From: Oscheius dolichura | Taxonomy: Eukaryota > Nematoda > Chromadorea > Rhabditida > Rhabditidae | DNA: 64,000 bases | Assembly: GCA_932521035.1 (NCBI GenBank) | Contig: OW051493.1 | Coordinates: forward strand, 10,252,001-10,316,000 | Reading direction: 5' to 3' | In this document: positions 55,759-64,000 of the stretch, one piece after another | Position numbering within the stretch: the stretch's first letter is position 1 | Layout of the letters: each line of letters begins with the position of its first letter | Made by a program: the position numbers and the translations under genes | The notes under the pieces: generated by a model | Databases searched by the model: none | What the model saw: only the letters and a program-made list of their open reading frames with translations | What the model was told of the DNA's origin: nothing

Positions 55759-58720
55759 ATGAGTAAAGTCGTGCCAGCCATGCCTCCAGACCAATATCTC
55801 TCTCCCTGTAATAATGTCCGCGTCCGCCAGACAGGTTAGTTCGCCTCTTCCTCCCTTTCATCTTCCCCACCTTCAAAAGTTGTTGATGTGTTTAAAAAAT
55901 GTGGCGAGGAGGGAAGAGATCAAATTTCTTTATGTTCATATTCGCGCGGCGGCGGCGGGGCTATAAAATCTGCCTATTCTCTCTCTATTCTCTCAACAGA
56001 CTCCTCAGAAATTCTGAGCTCTCGGTGATGGGAACGCTGCAGTGAATATTTGATAGAATAAACAGCCGAATCAGTCTAAATGATAGATGCCAGAGGCGTA
56101 AGACAAACACGTACTGGGAAGAGAGAGATAAATGACTTCTGAGCACTGGGAACGTCTGGCCTTTTCTCGTCGTCTGCCGGCCGGCCGGTCGGCTCACTCA
56201 GTCTTTTATAGACACATTTTGGGAGTTATCAAAGACCAGAAGGCAGCTTTCCATCCCCGGGAGAGAGTGAGAGAGGGAAGGCCCTTTTGTGGTCAGGGAC
56301 TTGGGGGAAGGTCGCGAAAACACCGTTTTTCGGGTTGGCTTCTATTTCTGAACTCCCCTTTTGAATCTCGAAAAACATCGTCCCAAAGCACAGTTCGTCA
56401 CATCGTTTACACCAAACCAAACCATTCCAGAACAACAGTACCCGCCGTGTTTTCTGTTTTCCTCCCCAGACCAGAAATAATTCCAGGTCCTAGCGGTTCC
56501 GTGGGGCGACGGCAGAGCACCGGAGCGGCCATCGTCGCCGGGTTGAAGAATCTCGTCGTCCGATCGGGTAGCCGTGCCAGGAGCGGCAGCCTGAGTGTAC
56601 CGAATCCGAACCACGTTCCTCATGGACTGCACCAGTCGCCGTCGCCTGTCCACCACCATCATTATGGATATCATCTGGCCAAGAAGGCTCAGGCTCAGAG
56701 GACCTATTGCTTGAAGAAGGTTCAGGTAAGAACACAGTGTTTAGTGTCACAAGATAGAGAATTTTCTGCTGATCACGATGTACTAATCTATTTTCCAAGA
56801 AAATAGATTAAAAACACTAGAAAAATGCCGCCAAATTTTATCCAACGTCCGCACGTAAATTACGGACGACGGCTTGCTGGTCCCACGGGTAAATGTTTTT
56901 TAAGGGGGTCACCTCCTGGGCTTGTTGATTGTATTCCGGGATACTGTAGCCGATAAATCCCCCCAAAAAGTCAAAAATTACAGATCACGGCCTGCCAGGT
57001 GGAGTCAGTCTACGATTTACGGGACGAGGAGGATGAGACAGATATTTACAACGACGAGCGCTCCTTCCGCCGTCCCCGCAGCAACAGTTCGGTACTGCTC
57101 CCCGAGACGTAAACATCCCTGTCCTTTTCCAGGATTTCCTCATCCTTCGCAAGACCTCTCGTCCCCTCTCTGTTGACGTCGTCGGCCTCGTTGGTGAGTC
57201 GCTTTTTCACGGGCAGAGAGGGCAGTGTCTTGGACAGGGAGCCTTCCTGACTCAGGGTGGATGAATAACCCGGAAAGAGTAGTAAAGTTCAGAGCCGAAC
57301 ACCGACCCCTACCGCCAGTACATGAAGGCCCTCGATATTTTCGAGCTCGTCCCGATCGGAAATAGAATCATCACGGTGGACAAGAATCTCAGGGTAGGTG
57401 GCCTCTCCTCTTCCTACAGTAATCCGTCTCCAGATTGACAAGGCCTTCGAGGCCCTGGTGATCAACAACGTCGGCTGTGCCCTCGTCTGGGACGGGGATG
57501 TTAATAAGGTACCATTTGTCTTGTTTTTGAGAGACTATCCTCCTCCAGATTATCTCAATTGTGACGTTGTCCGACTTCCTCCACACGTTGAAGTCTCTAA
57601 AGAATGGACGATACGAGATCTCCCTGGCGGCTTGTGGAACTTCCACTGGGGAGGAGGAGGAGAGCAAGGAGAAGGAGGAAAAGAAGACGGAGCCTGATAA
57701 TTCGAAGGATCAGAAGCCGGAGGCCACTCTGGGACCGGTGTCGTCCATTCTCCCGCATCAGCAGTTGGTACAGATTCCTGGCAACACAAAGTAAGGGTTA
57801 CTTCTATTTGAGCTGGGGGTCAGGAGCGAGCCATCCTCCCACATGGGGCAGGGGACGGGCCATCCTCCAGTCTGGGGTCGGGGACGGCCATTCTCCCGTA
57901 TGAAGCAGGCTACGGGCCATCCTCCCAGGAGGATTGAGTTTAGAAGGGGGCCGACAGTAACTTGGTCTTACCCTTCCGTTTTTTCTCCAGGATCTTCGAC
58001 GTCTGCCTGCAGTTCAACGCGAGCCACGTCCACCGGCTCCTGATCACTGACAGCGAGAGTGGCGATGTCATCCACCTGATGACCCTGAAGCGTATCCTCC
58101 AAGCCATCCACAAGCAGAATCGCTCCCTCCACTTTGCCCAATGGCTCAGCGGCTCTATCAAGATGTCCAATGTCGGCACTTGGGTCTCCACCATCATTAC
58201 GGTTCGTTTTTCTCTTATAAACTGTCAAAATAAAGAAAATTAAGGCCTCCGTCATGAATACGGTAGAGGTGGCCGTCTCGAAGATGCTGGAAAATCGCGT
58301 CTCCGGCATCCCGCTGGTCAACGAGCAGGGCCAGGTCGTCAACGTTTTGGTGAAGCACGACGTGGCCAGGTCTTTCTATGAGACTCCTATTAACAAGCAC
58401 GTGAGTTATCCCCACAGGACCTTTTATATTTTCTCCAATTCCAGGAAGAGTTGTTGAGGTCTCCCATTGGGAACCTTCTCGGTTACCGGGAGCCTTACCA
58501 GGTTCTGCGCCCTCATGATGCTGTTGGCAAGCTTTTGGATACTCTGCTCTCCTCCCCGAAGGTTCGAAGCGTTTTCATCGTGGACGAGGACAGCACGCCG
58601 ATGGGCTGCGTCTCCCTTAGCGACGTCATCCGCCACCTAACGACGGATTCCTCGCCCTTCCAGCGGTCGACGCCTCAAGACAGGCCGGATGGTTTCCCTC
58701 ACAGCCCGAAGAATCGATAG
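55759..58720 (+). CDS. aakg: AMPK gamma subunit, divergent, four CBS repeats
   Basis: Exons: 55759-55834, 56487-56725, 56984-57091, 57133-57193, 57293-57393, 57434-57508, 57549-57790, 57991-58201, 58245-58400, 58445-58720; 514 residues, phases close. The N-terminus is Ser/His-rich (LHQSPSPVHHHHYGYH). The core starts YRQYMKALDIFELVPIGNRI; the CBS repeats contain FEALVINNVGCALVWD, ASHVHRLLITDSESGDVIHL, MLENRVSGIPLVNEQGQVV and KVRSVFIVDEDSTPMGCVSL. Gamma subunits sense AMP/ATP for the AMPK complex. Departures from mammalian gamma1: Gly replaces the CBS1 Arg, and the CBS4 His-Arg pair aligns with Arg-Ser; CBS2 His and CBS3 Arg are kept. An acidic Glu/Lys insert (TGEEEESKEKEEKKTEP) splits the segment between CBS1 and CBS2. 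TTTTCAG just before the ATG may be a trans-splice site. The acceptor of exon 9 ends ATTAAG. Confidence 0.92.
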
Positions 58721-58899
58721 CTCCTATTTACCCTGTTTTTAGCAAGAGAATAATCTTTAAATGAGCTTTACCTCGGGTGTAGAGAGGAGCCGTCCCGCCG
58801 CTCCCCTGACATATCTGGTTTGGAAAACCGCCCCCTTCTCCCTGATTTATACATATTATATTCTTCACTTTATGTAATATATTCTTGTATAAAAGATGC

Positions 58900-59368
58900 C
58901 TATCTACCGTACCACTGAGAAGAATGATCAGCATAGCCCCAGACACCGTTGTAATAGGGTCCTGAAGCCATTAATTAAAAAAACAGAGGAAGGGAGACAG
59001 ACCGTAGCGTTCCCATTGATTAATCTCAAAGTTGGTGGGAGCAGGCAGGCCATATTTGTTCTTATGGAAGGAGATTTCATGATAGTAGTTACGGTAGGAC
59101 TGGTGGGTGTAGAGGGGAGGCAGACCGCCGTTGTAGTACTTATCCCTGGGGAGGATGGGATTAAAAGGGGGAGGAGAACCTATAGAAGCCGAAACTGTCG
59201 ACACCAAGATTCGTGGGGCCTATTCCGTGGGGACCATAGCTGTAGTTATTCGTGAAGCCGTTCCTCTTCACTCTAAAGGGAGGACGGTGAGGGAGGAGGA
59301 CTGGCAGACCTTGAAGCATAGACAACGGTAGTAAGAGCGGGAATAATGAGCCAAGAGGGTAATTTCAT
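58900..59368 (-). CDS. Small secreted Tyr/Gly/Asn-rich protein (118 aa)
   Basis: Exons: 59368-59310, 59272-59180, 59145-59003, 58961-58900; all phases close. It starts with a signal peptide MKLPSWLIIPALTTVVYAS, followed at once by a dibasic RVKR site. The mature part is rich in Tyr, Gly, Asn, His and Pro: GFTNNYSYGPHGIGPTNLGV, KYYNGGLPPLYTHQSYRNYY, HEISFHKNKYGLPAPTNFEI, ending YYNGVWGYADHSSQWYGR. Such composition occurs in nematode cuticle or secreted matrix proteins and Tyr-rich antimicrobial peptides, but no named domain is recognisable. It is tail-to-tail with the AMPK gamma gene, 180 bp away. Confidence 0.7.
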
Positions 59369-59773
59369 TGGCAGATGACGGGAGGATGATCGGGTCGCCG
59401 CGGGGTGGGAGAAAGTTTGCCGTCGGCAGGTGCAAGACGAAGTGAAACGTGTTTACAGCTGTGTTGTGGCATGAAAAGTGAAAAATGACTGTGACAGAGA
59501 TCTTGTGATCACTGGAACAGAATAATTGATAGCCGTAAATGGTCTCAGTTTTTGGATTTCGTTTCGACAGTTCAAAGGGAAACAATCGCTATCTTCTAGG
59601 CTCGGGAAGAATGGATTTTGGCAGAAGTTTCGGTACTTTTTGGTCCAAATGACCGGCAATTCTCCCCCGCCGTTATAATTGTACGCAGGAAGCCGAATAA
59701 CGAAAAATACTTTATTTGAGAGAGGAGATCAGAGAGATCAAAAAGGGAGTAAAAGAATTAGGAGGGGGGAGTG

Positions 59774-60001
59774 TCAACCGAAGCAGTGGGCGGCTACTAT
59801 CGGGGGCCAGTCGACACCGACACCTTCGATCTTGTACTTGCCAGCTTCATTGCAGGTTAAAGTGACAGTCACGCTCTGAAATTGGAGAAAATCATGGCCT
59901 TGTGTGGTTTGGAGCCTTACCGTTCCTTGCGGCCCGCCTAGGCTTCCATTAAACGACATTATAGTCGCTCCCCATGGAGTGGTGGGCCGACAGGTCTGTT
60001 C
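59774..60001 (-). CDS. C6-like domain protein, 3' exons only
   Basis: Exons 60001-59921 and 59875-59774 join in phase 0. They encode TCRPTTPWGATIMSFNGSLG and, across the intron, SVTVTLTCNEAGKYKIEGVG, ending AAHCFG. The Cys spacing and the VTLTCNEAGKY stretch resemble the nematode C6 domain of secreted proteins. The upstream acceptor CTACATAG shows there should be a 5' exon, but I found none in the next kilobase, where a plus-strand gene candidate lies instead. It may be a partial or decayed gene. Confidence 0.45.
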   Translation of the reverse strand, partial: EQTCRPTTPWGATIMSFNGSLGGPQGTVRLQTTQGHDFLQFQSVTVTLTCNEAGKYKIEGVGVDWPPIVAAHCFG

Positions 60002-60044
60002 CTATGTAGATATTTTTTAGAATAGATTTCTCCAAATTCAATTA

Positions 60045-60435
60045 ATGCTCAGAAACAGAAGAAGGGCTGAAAAACAAGAATCAGAACCATTTGTTGGCTT
60101 GATGATTACCGTGGTTTTCTGTCACGAACAAGGAACATTGAGAGATATTGAAACGGCTATCATGAGTTCACTTTCTGGACCATTTACGTCTACACCTTCA
60201 GAAGATAATCAATTTGAGTTCAGATTTGCTATGAAATTAAATGGCACCTCGGTTACGGTAAACTATGGCAGAGAGTATAATCTATAATGAAAAAGAAATG
60301 AAGGCTTCCGATTGGCATGATTGGGAGCTGTCCGTCGCTAGTACCGTTACCGTCGAAGAGATTTCAATCGTAACCGTCTCAGCATCTGAAGCTGTTTCTT
60401 ATACCTCTTATTTGAAATGTTATAGAAGCTCATAA
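60045..60435 (+). CDS. Unrecognised short gene, two exons (about 115 aa)
   Basis: Exon 60045-60257 ends FRFAMKLNGTSVT and exon 60304-60435 begins ASDWHDWELSVASTVTVEEI and ends SYLKCYRSS. Both are open and in phase across a 46-bp intron with a GT donor and an acceptor ending ATGAAG, a type also used elsewhere in this window. The sequence alternates hydrophobic and polar residues like a beta-rich domain. The Met at 60045 lies right at a CTCAG acceptor-like site, so an upstream exon is possible. No family is recognised. Confidence 0.4.
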
Positions 60436-61029
60436 AGAGGTATACTCTTTTCTCGTCGAATTTCTGAACCAGGAGGGTAGGAGATAGAGAACTTTTTAAC
60501 CGGGAGGGTGGGAGAGGACAGATTTTGAAGCAGGAGGACTAGTCTCTCGTCCGGTAATCCAAGAGTTCGAAGGATCAAGTGTTACATTTGGGAAACTAAG
60601 ATTCGATTAAAAGTGTCTGTTTTACCCGGGTAGTTCGTAGTAGTGTTCGTAGTAGTAGTTCGTAGTCTTTTTCTCGCCATTGATCACCCCTCGAGCGTCC
60701 TTCCTAGTTGTTTCTGCTTTCTCTTTCCAAAACGCCTTCTCTTTTCCCTGGCTAAAGATACTTTTCCCCATATTTACTCAAAGAAACCTATGTAAACTCC
60801 CACTTCTCCCCTGGCGAGCCACTAGGAACAGTCCCGCCGGGGCTCTTTCCTGGCGAACTTTCCATTCCCTTGTGCACGCACACTTCCTCGCAAACTACAA
60901 TGCACGCGACCGATTACAAACGTGTTTTTGATAAGGGATAACATCTTTAAAATAGAACGGAAGAGAAGTCTGAAGCACTCATCTTCCCCTTTCCTTCTCT
61001 GCCTTCCGGCTAATTAATTTCTTCAGAGA

Positions 61030-63749
<2,720 letters not shown>

Positions 63750-64000
63750 AGCTTTGTTGTATAAATCAGAGCTTATTAATTAAAAATAGTTCGTGTCGAG
63801 ATCCTATATCGCCTGTTTCACCCTATTTCAAACCAAAATAGGTGTCAGAAATTCATTCTGGCGGAGATAAGAACAGCATCTTGTAGAGTTCGACGAGCTC
63901 TTTCCAACGGTATATGATAGATCTCCAGAAGTAGAGAAGCAAAGCCGACCAGAATCCTCCTCCTAGCCGCCTGCCGCCTCCTCCTCCCGGCTGTCCTCCC
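63750..64000. other. Downstream of P450; repeat C fragment at 63812-63925
   Basis: No gene. The repeat C fragment carries CCAAAATAGGTGTCAGAAA, GGAGATAAGAACAGCATC and GAGCTCTTTCCAACGG. The last 40 bases are a CCTCCTCC pyrimidine run. Confidence 0.7.

Noticed and set aside
56132-56806. 224-codon frame taken as one exon
   Set aside because: Only 56487-56725 is in phase with the AMPK gamma exons; the rest is intron.

Overview
This is a eukaryotic window that reads as a nematode genome. Most introns are 35-60 bp and end in TTTCAG or TTTTAG, some start codons sit just behind bare splice acceptors that look like trans-splice sites, and the gene families fit (neprilysins, an FMRFamide-receptor-like GPCR, a CYP2/CYP33-like P450, an AMPK gamma). 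I assembled the gene models by hand, joining exons through GT..AG sites and checking that phase closes at each junction. The exact clade cannot be settled from the sequence.

Layout. 1-1832 (+): 3' part of a polo-like kinase. 3291-3744 (-): candidate two-exon gene for a 50-residue secreted Cys peptide. 5973-11914 (-): 17-exon membrane metallopeptidase (neprilysin, M13). 15160-15864 (-): unrecognised gene fragment. 16309-18432 (-): nine-exon peptide-type GPCR. 19391-23095 (+): RPUSD2-type pseudouridine synthase. 23265-24543 (-): UMP-CMP kinase. 25765-26280 (-): LSM1. 27014-27848 (+): ribosomal protein S9. 27994-29125 (-): unknown 188-residue protein. 30933-32010: 1.08 kb foldback repeat with tRNA-like arms. 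32657-32917 (-): small one-TM protein. 33500-35198 (-): YIPF1/2 homologue with a Thr-rich tail. 35432-36772 (-): ZRANB2 homologue. 37312-40814 (+): beta-COP. 41007-43118 and 44551-46968 (-): tandem SLC2-type sugar transporters. 47-55.7 kb: gene-poor, pyrimidine-rich DNA. 55759-58720 (+): divergent AMPK gamma. 58900-59368 (-): secreted Tyr/Gly-rich protein. 59774-60001 (-): C6-like domain fragment. 60045-60435 (+): unknown short gene. 61030-63749 (+): cytochrome P450.

The window is a mosaic. The block from about 18.5 to 41 kb is AT-rich, compact and made of housekeeping genes (RNA modification and decay, nucleotide kinase, ribosome, Golgi traffic, splicing), and the plk segment resembles it. 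The flanking blocks are GC-richer, carry surface, secreted or metabolic genes, and are full of small palindromic elements, degenerate tRNA-like sequences and dispersed repeats, many of them inside introns. The observations most worth following are introns that appear to be made of, or to have been delivered by, such elements: a transporter intron carrying a tRNA-like sequence that the neighbouring paralogue lacks, and P450 introns that share a 47-bp module.
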